The notes under the pieces were generated by a model. The model worked only from the letters and a program-made list of their open reading frames with translations. It had not been told where the DNA came from and did not search any database. Position numbers and translations under genes: made by a program. DNA of 64,000 bases. It comes from Spiribacter vilamensis (GTDB lineage: Bacteria > Pseudomonadota > Gammaproteobacteria > Nitrococcales > Nitrococcaceae). The stretch covers positions 682,001-746,000 of the forward strand of contig NZ_SHLI01000001.1 in NCBI RefSeq assembly GCF_004217415.1, written 5' to 3'. Numbering within the stretch: position 1 is the stretch's first letter; the number at the start of each line of letters is the position of its first letter. This document shows, one piece after another, positions 20,440 through 29,951 of the stretch.

Positions 20440-21635
20440 CCGGGTCGCCGTATCCAACCGGCGTTGCCGTGCTGGGGGCGACCGGCTCCATTGGCGCCAG
20501 CACGCTGGATGTTATTGCCCGCCATCCGGAGCAATACCGGGTAAGCGCGCTGTCGGCCAACCGCGATGTCGATGGCATGGCCGCGCTGTGCCGACGCTTC
20601 CGGCCCGCGCTCGTCACCATGGCCGATCCGCAGGCGGCCGCCGCGCTGCGGGACCGGCTCGATGATCTGACCGGAATCCGGGTCAGTGACGGTCCGGCCG
20701 GCCAGATCGAGGCCGCCACTCACTCCGATGCGGACACAGTGGTCGCGGGTATCGTTGGCGCGGCCGGGCTTGCGCCCTGCCTCGCAGCGGTCGAGACGGG
20801 CAAGCGGGTGCTTATCGCCAACAAGGAAGCGCTGGTGGTGGCGGGGTCGCTGATCATGGCCGCGGCGCAGACCAGCGGGGCCATGCTGCTGCCCATCGAC
20901 AGCGAGCACAACGGTATTTTCCAGTGCCTGCCCGATCGGCCCGGCCAAGCGATTGCGTTGACGGGTGTCGAGCGACTGATCCTGACGGCGTCGGGCGGAC
21001 CGTTCCGTGATCGCGACCCGGCAACGCTCGCCGCGGTCACCGTCGAGGAGGCCTGCGCCCATCCCAACTGGTCGATGGGTCGCAAGATCTCGGTCGACTC
21101 GGCAACCATGATGAACAAGGGCCTGGAACTCATTGAGGCGTGTCGTTTTTTCGGTATGCCCGCCGAGCAGGTCGATATCGTCGTGCATCCGCAGAGCCTG
21201 ATCCATGCGCTCGTTCAGTACCGGGACGGTACGACCCTCGCGCAGATGGGCAATCCCGACATGCGAACGCCCATCGCCAACGCACTGGCATGGCCCGAGC
21301 GGATCGACGCGGGCGTGAACCGGCTGGATCTTGTCAGGGCGGGGCGGCTCGATTTCGCCGCGCCGGACGATCAGCGCTTTCCATGCCTCGGGCTGGCACG
21401 GGCCGCGCTCGACGCCGGCAGCGGTGCGACCGCCGCCCTCAATGGTGCCAACGAGGTGGCGGTCGCGGAATTTCTCGACGGGGGACTGCGATATGACCGG
21501 ATTGCTGCGGTCATAGAAGACACGCTCGCCGCCTTACCGGCGGCGCCTGATGAAACCCTCGAGGCATTGATTGCCCATGAACAGTGGGCGAGGCGGCAGG
21601 CCGCCGACTCGCTCCGCCGCTGGAGGCACCGTTGA
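20436..21635 (+). CDS. dxr: 1-deoxy-D-xylulose 5-phosphate reductoisomerase
   Basis: Dxr (IspC) converts DXP to MEP, the committed step of the non-mevalonate isoprenoid pathway. ispD and ispF, two later enzymes, are also in this window. The 399-residue protein has the NADPH motif [10 protein letters not shown] (residues 14-23), DSEHNGIFQ with metal-binding Asp/Glu near 152 and [13 protein letters not shown] near 218. It starts with GTG inside the cdsA stop (GTGA overlap). Confidence 0.97.
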   Translation: MTGSPYPTGVAVLGATGSIGASTLDVIARHPEQYRVSALSANRDVDGMAALCRRFRPALVTMADPQAAAALRDRLDDLTGIRVSDGPAGQIEAATHSDADTVVAGIVGAAGLAPCLAAVETGKRVLIANKEALVVAGSLIMAAAQTSGAMLLPIDSEHNGIFQCLPDRPGQAIALTGVERLILTASGGPFRDRDPATLAAVTVEEACAHPNWSMGRKISVDSATMMNKGLELIEACRFFGMPAEQVDIVVHPQSLIHALVQYRDGTTLAQMGNPDMRTPIANALAWPERIDAGVNRLDLVRAGRLDFAAPDDQRFPCLGLARAALDAGSGATAALNGANEVAVAEFLDGGLRYDRIAAVIEDTLAALPAAPDETLEALIAHEQWARRQAADSLRRWRHR

Positions 21636-22996
21636 GCTGGCTCATCAACATTATCGGTTTTCTGCTTGTTATCGGCGTCCTTGTGGCCGTCCACGAGTTC
21701 GGCCATTTCTGGGTCGCCCGGCGGGTGGGTGTGCGTGTACTGCGCTTTTCCATCGGCTTCGGTAAACCGCTGCTGCAGCGCACGGGTGCCGACGGCACGG
21801 TCTATGTGCTGGCCGCGATACCGCTCGGTGGCTATGTCCAGATGCTCGACGAGCGTGAGGGCTCGGTGGACGAGTCGGAGCGTCACCGGGCTTTCAATCG
21901 CAAGCCGCTGTGGGCGCGCAACGCGGTGATCAGCGCCGGTCCGATCTTTAATTTCGCGCTGGCGATCCTCGCCTACTGGCTGGTTTTCGTGATCGGCGCG
22001 ACCGAGGTCCGCCCGGTGATCGGCCCGGTCACCGAGGGGTCGCCGGCCGCGGAGGCGGGGCTCGCCAGCGGCGATGAGTTCCTGCGCATCGATGGTAAAG
22101 ACGTCCAGGCGTGGGACGGCACGGTCATGACCCTGATCGGCTCTGCCGACGGTGGGGCGTTCCCCGTTGAAGTCGAGCGCGAGAGCGGTGCACGGGCCGA
22201 GCTGACACTCGACCTGACGGGGGTCCGGCTGCTCGATGAACAGGGCGAGGTCCTGCAACGGATCGGCCTGCAGCCGATGCAGCCCCGGATCGATCCCGTG
22301 ATCAACGAGGTGGTGCCGGAGAGTAGCGCGGCTCGGGGCGGGATCGAGCCGGGTGACCGGATCCGGCGGATCGACGGCGAGCCGGTGGATTCGTGGCAGG
22401 CACTGGTGATGGCGATTCGCGAGCGACCCGAAGCGGAAGTCACGCTGACCATCGAGCGCGGGGGCGCGTCACTGACACGCTCATTCACCCTCGACAGCCG
22501 TGGGACGGGAGACCAGCGCACGGGCGTCCTCGGCGTCACCCCACAGGTCCCCGACGGGGTATTCTCCGATCTTCGTCATGAAGTCCGTTACGGGCCGGTG
22601 GCGGCGATGGGCGAGGCGGTCGGCTCGAGCTGGCAGGCGGCAACGCTGACCGTCGACGTGCTATTTAAAATGGTCACCGGCGAGGCGTCGGTCAAAAACC
22701 TGAGCGGACCGATCAATATCGCCCAGTACGCCGGCGATTCGGTATCGCTCGGCCTGATCCCGTTCCTCAAGTTCCTTGCGATCGTCAGTATCAGTCTTGG
22801 TATCCTGAATCTCATGCCGGTGCCGGTCCTCGATGGCGGGCATCTGCTGTATAACGCAATCGAGTGGGTGCGGGGGCGACCCCTCTCCGAGGCCGCCCAG
22901 GGGATGGGTCAACAGATCGGTATCGTGTTGCTTTTCATGCTCATGGCCCTGGCCTTCTACAACGATCTCAACCGGATATTCGGCGCCGGGGGCTAA
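21632..22996 (+). CDS. rseP: Site-2 intramembrane protease RseP
   Basis: RseP cleaves anti-sigma factor RseA within the membrane to release sigma E, and clears signal peptides. The 454-residue protein has the zinc motif HEFGH in the first membrane helix (about residues 22-26), two periplasmic PDZ domains (about 115-290), and the C-terminal metal motif [14 protein letters not shown] near 393. I place the start at TTG 21632, overlapping the dxr stop (TTGA), because GGAGG precedes it by six bases and the membrane helix begins at once. Its neighbours bamA and skp are envelope-stress functions. Confidence 0.95.
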   Translation: MSWLINIIGFLLVIGVLVAVHEFGHFWVARRVGVRVLRFSIGFGKPLLQRTGADGTVYVLAAIPLGGYVQMLDEREGSVDESERHRAFNRKPLWARNAVISAGPIFNFALAILAYWLVFVIGATEVRPVIGPVTEGSPAAEAGLASGDEFLRIDGKDVQAWDGTVMTLIGSADGGAFPVEVERESGARAELTLDLTGVRLLDEQGEVLQRIGLQPMQPRIDPVINEVVPESSAARGGIEPGDRIRRIDGEPVDSWQALVMAIRERPEAEVTLTIERGGASLTRSFTLDSRGTGDQRTGVLGVTPQVPDGVFSDLRHEVRYGPVAAMGEAVGSSWQAATLTVDVLFKMVTGEASVKNLSGPINIAQYAGDSVSLGLIPFLKFLAIVSISLGILNLMPVPVLDGGHLLYNAIEWVRGRPLSEAAQGMGQQIGIVLLFMLMALAFYNDLNRIFGAGG

Positions 22997-23007
22997 GTAA
23001 AGAGCGA

Positions 23008-25302
23008 ATGATGCGATTAAGACTGGCTGCGTTTTTTCTGATGCTGACCGCTGTCAGCGCTGCACAGGCATTTACGATTGAAGAGATCCGCATTCGTGGT
23101 CTGGACCGTATCGCCGAGGGGACGGTGCTCAACTACCTGCCGCTGGAGGCTGGCGACGAGCTGGATTCGCAGCGCAGCTCCGATGCGGTGGAGGCACTGT
23201 TCGACACGGGCTTTTTCGATGACGTCGTACTGTTTCGTGATGGGGGCACACTTATCGTCGAAGTGGATGAGCGCCCGGCCATCGCGCGGATCGAATTCAT
23301 CGGCAACAGCCAGATCGACAACGAGCGTCTCCGCGAAGGGTTGTCCGGCGCCGGACTGGGTGAGGGACAGAGTTTCGACCGACCGCTCCTGGCGCGGATC
23401 GAGCGCGAACTCGAACAGCAGTACTTTTCCCTCGGCTACTACGATGTCGATATCGAGAGCACGGTTTCACCGTTGCCGCGAAACCGCGTCAGCCTCCGCG
23501 TCGACGTTGAAGAGGGCGAGCCGGCCTCGGTGCAGGAGATCCGTTTCATCGGCAACCGCGATTTCGACGTCGACCGGCTGCGGGATGTCTTCGAGATGGG
23601 GCCGAAGGCCTGGTGGGCGGTTCTGTCGCAGCGGGACAAGTACTCGCGCCAGCGGCTCTCCGGTGATCTCCAGCGGCTGCGGGCGTTCTACCGCGACCGC
23701 GGCTATGCCGACTTCAGTATCGACTCCACACAGGTCACGATCAGTCCGGATCGTCAGCGCATCAACATCACCGTGAACCTCGATGAGGGTCAGCAATATA
23801 CGGTGGGCGACATCGAGCTGGCCGGAGATCTGATCTACAGCGAAGAGACGCTGCGCGATCTGATCGAGGTCGATACCGGCGCGATCTATAACCAGCGCAA
23901 TATCACCCGCACGGTCGAGGCGATCCAGGACAAGCTCGGCGAGCGCGGCTATGCGTTTGCCCGCGTCAATCCAGTGCCCGATCTGCAGGCGGCCGAGCGT
24001 ATCGTCGATCTGACCCTGTTCGTGGATCCGGCCGAGCGGGTATACGTCCGACGCATTCGCATCAGCGGCAATGAAACGACCCGCGACGACGTCATCCGCG
24101 GCGAGCTTCGGCAGTACGAGGGGACATGGCTCTCTACCAGTGACCTCCGCAACTCGGAGTCACGCCTGGGCCGGCTCGGCTTTTTCAGCGATGTCAGCAT
24201 CGACACGCCGCGCGTCCCCGGCACAACCGATCAGGTGGATGTCGAGGTGGATACCACCGAGCGGCTCTCCGGGAGTCTTCGCGCCGGGGTTGGCTTTGGC
24301 AGTGACCAGGGGCTGCTGCTCAACCTCGGCGTCCAGCAGGACAATGTCTTCGGAACCGGGGACCGCGCGGAGTTCGTGGCCAACAGTGATGATGCCGACA
24401 CCGTTTATCGGCTGTCCTATCTCGAGCGCAACCACACCATGAGCGGCATTGATCGCCGCTACGCCCTGTCGTTCCGGGATCGCGACGCGGACGAGGCGGA
24501 TCTTGCCGACTACGGGGTTAAGACCGCGCGCGCCTCCTACGGCTATCGGATCCCGGTCAGTGACACGGATCGCCTCGGGGCGGACGTGACCTTCGAGGAC
24601 GTGTCCCTCGATTTTTCCAACCCCACCGCGTTTCAACGGGATTTCGAGACCCGCAACGGGAAGTCCAACCGTGCCGTCCTCACCGATCTGTCCTGGACGC
24701 GGGACTCACGCGATACCGCGATATTCCCGACGAGCGGTGCCCGGCAACGACTCAGCCTGGCGGTCGCCCTGCCACGGATTTCGGACATCGAGTACTACCG
24801 TTTCAGCTACGAGCAGTCGCGCTACTTCGCGCTGAGTGAGCGGTTCACCCTCGTGCTGGATGGCACGCTCTCCTATGGCAACGCCTACGGCGAGGGCGAG
24901 CGCCTGCCGTTCTACGAGAACTTCTTCGCCGGTGGCATTCGAACCGTGCGCGGCTTCGAGGCGAACTCGCTGGGACCGCGGGACGAGAACGACGATCCCA
25001 CGGGGGGTAACCTGCGCGCACTGGGTCGGGCCGAAATCCGCTTCCCGCTTGCCCGGGACGAGGATGGCAACAATCTGCGCCTCGCCACCTTCGTCGATGC
25101 CGGCCAGGTCTGGGACCGCGAGCGCGACAGCCTCGACTACAAGTCGGATATTGCGTTCTCGGGCCTGCGTTTCTCGGCAGGGCTCGGTCTGGTCTACTAT
25201 TCGCCGATCGGCCCGTTCACCGTCAGCGTTGCCGAACCCCTCAACGAAGGGGACCGGGATAACACCCAGCGCTTCCAGTTCACCATTGGAGCCAGCTTCT
25301 GA
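23008..25302 (+). CDS. bamA: Outer membrane protein assembly factor BamA
   Basis: BamA is the central pore of the machine that folds beta-barrel proteins into the outer membrane. The 764-residue precursor has a signal peptide (MMRLRLAAFFLMLTAVSAAQ, cleaved near residue 20), five POTRA domains (about 22-420) and a C-terminal 16-strand barrel. The loop-6 motif VRGFE lies near 647 and the terminal strand ends in Phe (GASF). An adjacent ATG one codon later is possible. It lies 11 bp after rseP and abuts skp, forming an outer-membrane biogenesis cassette. Confidence 0.97.
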   Translation: MMRLRLAAFFLMLTAVSAAQAFTIEEIRIRGLDRIAEGTVLNYLPLEAGDELDSQRSSDAVEALFDTGFFDDVVLFRDGGTLIVEVDERPAIARIEFIGNSQIDNERLREGLSGAGLGEGQSFDRPLLARIERELEQQYFSLGYYDVDIESTVSPLPRNRVSLRVDVEEGEPASVQEIRFIGNRDFDVDRLRDVFEMGPKAWWAVLSQRDKYSRQRLSGDLQRLRAFYRDRGYADFSIDSTQVTISPDRQRINITVNLDEGQQYTVGDIELAGDLIYSEETLRDLIEVDTGAIYNQRNITRTVEAIQDKLGERGYAFARVNPVPDLQAAERIVDLTLFVDPAERVYVRRIRISGNETTRDDVIRGELRQYEGTWLSTSDLRNSESRLGRLGFFSDVSIDTPRVPGTTDQVDVEVDTTERLSGSLRAGVGFGSDQGLLLNLGVQQDNVFGTGDRAEFVANSDDADTVYRLSYLERNHTMSGIDRRYALSFRDRDADEADLADYGVKTARASYGYRIPVSDTDRLGADVTFEDVSLDFSNPTAFQRDFETRNGKSNRAVLTDLSWTRDSRDTAIFPTSGARQRLSLAVALPRISDIEYYRFSYEQSRYFALSERFTLVLDGTLSYGNAYGEGERLPFYENFFAGGIRTVRGFEANSLGPRDENDDPTGGNLRALGRAEIRFPLARDEDGNNLRLATFVDAGQVWDRERDSLDYKSDIAFSGLRFSAGLGLVYYSPIGPFTVSVAEPLNEGDRDNTQRFQFTIGASF

Positions 25303-25833
25303 ATGAATGCCCGCGCGATCGTAACCGCCTTACTGATGCTGGTCGCGCCGATGGCGTCGGCGCAGGTAAATACCGATATGGCCATCGGCTATGTCAATCC
25401 GGGGCGGGTCTCCGATGAAGCCCCGCAGGCCGATGCCGCCCGCCAGCGCCTCCAGGAGGAATTCGCGCCCCGCGACGAGGAGATCATCGCGCTGCAGGAG
25501 TCGCTGCGGGAACTGGAGGATCGCCTCGCCAGCGAGCGCATGAACCTCGATAGCGAGGCCGAGAAGGAGCTGCGGCGCCGCATCGTCAATCAGCGTCGGC
25601 AGATTCAGCGCCAGCAGGAGATCTTCCGCGAAGACTTCAACCTCCGGCGCAATGAAGCGCTGGGTGATCTCCAGCAACGCATTCTGCGGGTTGTCGAGCG
25701 TTTCGCCGAGGAACAGGGCTATGATCTGGTGGTGAGCGATGGCGTTGTCTTTGCGAGCGAGGCGGTGAATATCACCGATCGCATCATCGAGCGCCTCGAG
25801 CGTCAGTATGAGCAGGGTAATGATGGTGAGTGA
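25303..25833 (+). CDS. skp: Periplasmic chaperone Skp/OmpH
   Basis: Skp is a trimeric periplasmic chaperone that carries unfolded outer-membrane proteins to BamA. The 176-residue precursor has a signal peptide (to about residue 20, APMASA-Q), the N-terminal strand IGYVNPGRVSDEAPQ, and a long charged coiled-coil hairpin (about 45-130). The C-terminal strand includes YDLVVSDGVVFAS. The ATG follows the bamA stop with no gap. Length is close to E. coli Skp (161 residues). Confidence 0.92.
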   Translation: MNARAIVTALLMLVAPMASAQVNTDMAIGYVNPGRVSDEAPQADAARQRLQEEFAPRDEEIIALQESLRELEDRLASERMNLDSEAEKELRRRIVNQRRQIQRQQEIFREDFNLRRNEALGDLQQRILRVVERFAEEQGYDLVVSDGVVFASEAVNITDRIIERLERQYEQGNDGE

Positions 25834-26897
25834 TGGAGGGGGAGCCGGTGGCTGGCACGCGGTACACGCTCGGTGAGCTGGCGAGGCTGACCGGCGCCGA
25901 GCTGGAAGGATCGGATAATGGTCTGATCACCGGTGTGGCGTCGCTCGATACGGCCGGGCCGAGGGATGTCAGCTTTCTGGCCAACCGTCGCTATCGTCGC
26001 CAGCTCGCGGATACCCGTGCCGCCGCCGTGATCCTGCCGCGCCAGGAATCCAGCGAGGGTTACGGATTCGCCGTGCTGCGGGCGGACAATCCCTACCTTG
26101 TCTTTGCGCGGATTGCCGGATTGCTCAATCCTCGGCCGTCACCGGTACCCGGCATCCACCCCGACGCCTCGGTGTCGACGACGGCGAGGGTGGATGCCAG
26201 CGCCATGATCGGGCCGCGGGCCGTGATCGAGGCCGATGCGCGAATTGGTGCGGATTGCCGTATTGGCCCGGGCGCCGTTATCGGTGCCGGCGTTCATCTC
26301 GGCGTGGCATGCCGGATCGATGCCAACGCGTCGGTACTTGGCGGCAGCCGACTCGGTGATCGGGTCGAGGTGATGTCGGGCGCGGTGATTGGCAGCGCCG
26401 GGTTCGGTTTCGCCGACGCCGGCGATCACTGGGAAGCGGTTCCGCAGCTGGGCCGGGTATGGATTGGCGATGATGTCTCGATCGGCGCCAACACCACCGT
26501 GGACCGGGGGTCCCAGGGCGACACTCGAATCGATACCGGTTGCAAGATCGACAACCTCGTGCAGATCGCGCACAACGTCCGGATTGGTGCGCATACCGTG
26601 ATCGCGGCGAATGCCGGCATCTCGGGGAGCACGAGCATCGGTCGATACTGTAGGATTGCGGGCGGTGTCGGTTTTGTCGGGCATATCGAAATCGCCGACG
26701 GCTCGACGTTCACCGGGATGAGCATGATTACCGGCAGTATCAATGATCCGGGCGTGTATTCCTCTGGCGTCCCGCTAATGCCGACGCGCGAATGGCGACG
26801 TAGCGCGGTGCGATTCCGGCAGCTCGATGACATGGCCCGCCGGCTGGAGAAACTGGAGAGGATGATGGAAACCGCAAAGGATCGTGATGGGCGCTGA
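25833..26897 (+). CDS. lpxD: UDP-3-O-acylglucosamine N-acyltransferase
   Basis: LpxD adds the second 3-hydroxyacyl chain to UDP-acylglucosamine in lipid A synthesis. The 354-residue protein has an N-terminal uridine-binding domain (YTLGELARLTGAELEG, VSFLANRRYR), a left-handed beta-helix of hexapeptide repeats (about 110-290) with the catalytic His in QIAHNVRIG near residue 248, and a C-terminal helix. I use the ATG at 25833, overlapping the skp stop (TGATG); a GTG directly before it is also possible. Confidence 0.96.
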   Translation: MEGEPVAGTRYTLGELARLTGAELEGSDNGLITGVASLDTAGPRDVSFLANRRYRRQLADTRAAAVILPRQESSEGYGFAVLRADNPYLVFARIAGLLNPRPSPVPGIHPDASVSTTARVDASAMIGPRAVIEADARIGADCRIGPGAVIGAGVHLGVACRIDANASVLGGSRLGDRVEVMSGAVIGSAGFGFADAGDHWEAVPQLGRVWIGDDVSIGANTTVDRGSQGDTRIDTGCKIDNLVQIAHNVRIGAHTVIAANAGISGSTSIGRYCRIAGGVGFVGHIEIADGSTFTGMSMITGSINDPGVYSSGVPLMPTREWRRSAVRFRQLDDMARRLEKLERMMETAKDRDGR

Positions 26898-27375
26898 GCC
26901 GAAGGATGGCGCAACCGACCGTCAGATGGGGCCCGAGGCAATCCGGCAGCGCCTGCCGCATCGATACCCCTTCCTGATGATCGATCGGGTGCTCGATTAC
27001 ACACCGGGGGAATCCCTGACCGCCGCCAAGGGCGTGAGCGCTACCGAATTCTGGGTGCCGGGGCATTTCCCGGATAAGACCATCATGCCGGGAGTGCTCC
27101 TGGTCGAGTCGATGGCCCAGGCCTGCGGCCTTCTCGCTTATGTGACCCGCGAGGCCGATGCGGGGGCGGAAATGCCGGCAACACCGCCGCTGTTCTACCT
27201 TGTGGGTGTCGACGAGGCGCGCTTCAAGCAGCCGGTCGTGCCCGGCGATCGGCCACTGATTACCGCCACGCTTGATCGGGTGGTCCGCGGCATCTGGCTC
27301 TTCAAGGCCCGGATCGAGCTCGATGACCGCCTCGTGACCAGCGCCGGGATCCGCTGCACGATGGAGGGGGCGTGA
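26887..27375 (+). CDS. fabZ: 3-hydroxyacyl-ACP dehydratase FabZ
   Basis: FabZ dehydrates 3-hydroxyacyl-ACP in fatty-acid elongation and competes with LpxA/LpxD for the same substrate, which is why it sits among them. The 162-residue hot-dog protein has LPHRYPFLMIDRV (residues 23-35) and the active-site GHFPDKTIMPG with catalytic His, followed by ESMAQACG with catalytic Glu. The ATG at 26887 has AAAGGA five bases upstream and overlaps lpxD by 11 bp. An internal ATG at 26926 would give 149 residues, nearer E. coli FabZ. Confidence 0.95.
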   Translation: MGAEPKDGATDRQMGPEAIRQRLPHRYPFLMIDRVLDYTPGESLTAAKGVSATEFWVPGHFPDKTIMPGVLLVESMAQACGLLAYVTREADAGAEMPATPPLFYLVGVDEARFKQPVVPGDRPLITATLDRVVRGIWLFKARIELDDRLVTSAGIRCTMEGA

Positions 27376-28148
27376 CGGCTATCCACCCCTCCGCGATCAT
27401 CGATCCGGCCGCTGACATCGCGCCGGATACCGCAGTCGGTCCCTACGCGGTGATCGGGCCGGGCGTGGTGATCGAGTCCGGCTGCACCATCGGTCCCCAT
27501 GCGGTTATCAACGGCCCGACCCGTATCGGCGGCGGCACCCGTATCTTCCAGTTCGCCTCGGTGGGCGAGCAGCCACAGGACAAGAAGTTCGAGGGCGAGG
27601 ACAGCCGGCTGGAAATCGGTCGTGACAACACCATCCGCGAGTTCGTGACGATCAATCGCGGCACGCAGGACGGCGGGGGTGTGACATCCATCGGTGACGG
27701 CAACTGGATCATGGCCTACGTCCACATCGCCCACGACTGCCAGGTCGGACAGGGGGTAGTGTTCGCCAACGGTGCCTCACTCGCCGGCCACGTCAGTGTC
27801 GGTGACCGGGCGACGCTGGGCGGGTTTACCCTGGTGCACCAGTTCTGCCGGCTTGGTGAGGGCTGTTTTACCTCGATGGGCAGCTGTATCCGGCGTGATG
27901 TGCCGCCGTGGGTCATGGTCGCCGGCGACCCGGCGACGCCGCATGGCATGAACAGTGAAGGTATGCGCCGCCGCGGCTTCGATGCCGATGGCCAGCGTCG
28001 CCTGCGATCCGCCTATCGGACGCTCTACAAACGTGGCCTGCGCCTCCAGGAGGCGATCGAGTCCATTGGCGCACAGGCGGCGGACGACCCGGCACTGCAG
28101 CGGTTCGTGGCGTTTCTGAAGGCCTCTCCCCGCGGCATCGTCCGCTAG
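27372..28148 (+). CDS. lpxA: UDP-N-acetylglucosamine acyltransferase
   Basis: LpxA catalyses the first step of lipid A synthesis, transferring 3-hydroxyacyl from ACP to UDP-GlcNAc. The 258-residue protein is a hexapeptide-repeat beta-helix (residues 4-185) with the catalytic His in HIAHDCQVG near 119-127 and a helical C-terminus. It starts at GTG overlapping the fabZ stop (GTGA), with GGAGGGGG just upstream. Confidence 0.97.
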   Translation: MTAIHPSAIIDPAADIAPDTAVGPYAVIGPGVVIESGCTIGPHAVINGPTRIGGGTRIFQFASVGEQPQDKKFEGEDSRLEIGRDNTIREFVTINRGTQDGGGVTSIGDGNWIMAYVHIAHDCQVGQGVVFANGASLAGHVSVGDRATLGGFTLVHQFCRLGEGCFTSMGSCIRRDVPPWVMVAGDPATPHGMNSEGMRRRGFDADGQRRLRSAYRTLYKRGLRLQEAIESIGAQAADDPALQRFVAFLKASPRGIVR

Positions 28149-28160
28149 AACCCCGGCGCC

Positions 28161-29309
28161 ATGCGTATCGCGCTGGTCGCAGGTGAGCTCTCCGGCGATT
28201 TCCTCGCGGCCGGGCTGATCCGGTCATTGGCGAAACGCTACCCGACAGCGCGTTTCGAGGGGATTGGCGGGCCGGCCATGCAGGCGGCCGGGCTGCACAG
28301 CTATCACCCGCAGGAAGCGCTCTCGGTCATGGGCTTTGTCGAGGTGCTGGCGCATCTGCCGCGTATTCTCGGCATCCGCCGGGACCTGCGCCGGCGCTGG
28401 ATCGACGACCCGCCGGATGTCTTCATCGGCATCGATGCGCCGGACTTCAACCTGGGGCTCGAGCGCTCGCTACGGGCCGTCGGCATTCCTACCCTGCAGT
28501 ATGTCAGCCCCACGGTCTGGGCCTGGCGCGGCGGGCGGATCGGGCTGATTCGCGAGGCCGTTGACCGCATGCTCTGTATTTTCCCGTTCGAGGAGCGGTT
28601 CCTGACGGACCAGGGGGTGGATGCCCGCTTCGTCGGCCATCCACTGGCCGACGCCATCGAGCCGCTGGCCGATGCCGGACCGGCGCGACGGCAGCTGAAT
28701 CTCGGGGTGGGGGACACCGCGATCGCGATCCTGCCGGGCAGCCGTGGCAGCGAGGTGAAAGCCCTGCTGCCGTTATTCCTGACGGTCGCGGCGCGTATCG
28801 TCGAGCGCTTCCCCGATGTCCGATTTTTCGTGCCGGCCGCGACACCGGCGCTGCGGGCACGGATCCAGGCGGCTATCGATGCACGTGCCGATCGGTTGCC
28901 GATCGAGGTCATCGACGGCGAGGCGCGAACGATCCTGGCGGCCGCCGACGCGGGGTTGATCGCCTCCGGGACGGCCACGCTCGAGGCCATGCTGCTGCGC
29001 TGCCCCTCGGTGATGGCCTACCGCGTCAATCGCCTGACTGCGATGCTGGCGCGACGCAGCCTGCGTATTCCCTACTTCGCCATGCCCAACCTGCTGGCCG
29101 GCGAAATGCTGATGCCGGAATTCGTCCAGGACGAGGCCGAGCCCGGCAACCTTACCGCTGCACTCACGACACTGCTCGAGACACCCGGAGAGCGGGATGC
29201 CATTGCGACGCGCTTCGCCGCCCTCCACGACAGTCTTCGCCGAGATGCCAGCGAAGGGGCGGCCAACGGCGTCGCAGACCTGCTGGCCGAGCGGGGGGTC
29301 CATCCATGA
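28161..29309 (+). CDS. lpxB: Lipid-A-disaccharide synthase
   Basis: LpxB is the peripheral GT-B glycosyltransferase that joins lipid X and UDP-diacylglucosamine. The 382-residue protein has [14 protein letters not shown] (residues 7-20), [14 protein letters not shown] near 57, [13 protein letters not shown] near 114 and [20 protein letters not shown] near 270. All four are family hallmarks. Its stop overlaps the rnhB start (ATGA). Confidence 0.97.
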   Translation: MRIALVAGELSGDFLAAGLIRSLAKRYPTARFEGIGGPAMQAAGLHSYHPQEALSVMGFVEVLAHLPRILGIRRDLRRRWIDDPPDVFIGIDAPDFNLGLERSLRAVGIPTLQYVSPTVWAWRGGRIGLIREAVDRMLCIFPFEERFLTDQGVDARFVGHPLADAIEPLADAGPARRQLNLGVGDTAIAILPGSRGSEVKALLPLFLTVAARIVERFPDVRFFVPAATPALRARIQAAIDARADRLPIEVIDGEARTILAAADAGLIASGTATLEAMLLRCPSVMAYRVNRLTAMLARRSLRIPYFAMPNLLAGEMLMPEFVQDEAEPGNLTAALTTLLETPGERDAIATRFAALHDSLRRDASEGAANGVADLLAERGVHP

Positions 29310-29914
29310 CGCGGGATGATATCGACCCCGCAGTAGCCGGTGTCGATGAGGTCGGGCGGGGGCCACTGGCCGGTCCGGTGGTCGCGGCGGCGGTGATCCT
29401 CGACCCCTCGGTGGACTGGTCAGGGCTTCGCGACTCCAAACGCCTGTCGGCGAAACGCCGTGAACAGCTGGATGCGCGGATTCGGGCATCGGCGCTCGGC
29501 TGGGAGATCGCGATCGCGGGTGTCGAGGAGATCGATCGCCTGAACATCCGCCAGGCCAGCCTGCTCGCCATGCAGCGGGCGGTGGAAGCGCTCGATCCGA
29601 GGCCGTCAGCGATCCGGGTCGATGGCCGCGACTGCCCGGCCGTGGCCTGTCCGGCGATGGCGGTGATCGGGGGGGATGATCGGGTACCCGCGATCGCCGC
29701 GGCCTCGATCATCGCCAAGGTCTACCGCGATCGGTGCGCGCTCGAGCTGCATGCCCGGTTCCCCGAGTACGGCTTCGACCGTCACCGCGGCTATCCCACC
29801 GCGCTGCATCGCGAACGACTCCGGCGCCATGGCCCCTGTGCGGCGCATCGACGAAGCTTTGCACCAGTGCGCGCGGCGACGGGCACCTATCATCCGGAAC
29901 GCCCTGAGCGGTAG
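29306..29914 (+). CDS. rnhB: Ribonuclease HII
   Basis: RNase HII removes ribonucleotides from DNA and RNA from RNA-DNA hybrids. The 202-residue protein has the catalytic Asp-Glu in [15 protein letters not shown] (residues 11-25), [11 protein letters not shown] near 43 and the third acidic residue in IRVDGRDCP near 103. Length matches E. coli (198). It is coupled to lpxB by an ATGA overlap. Confidence 0.96.
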   Translation: MTRDDIDPAVAGVDEVGRGPLAGPVVAAAVILDPSVDWSGLRDSKRLSAKRREQLDARIRASALGWEIAIAGVEEIDRLNIRQASLLAMQRAVEALDPRPSAIRVDGRDCPAVACPAMAVIGGDDRVPAIAAASIIAKVYRDRCALELHARFPEYGFDRHRGYPTALHRERLRRHGPCAAHRRSFAPVRAATGTYHPERPER

Positions 29915-29951
29915 CATAAGGATCTCTCTCCGCACGGGTCCGGATCAGGTC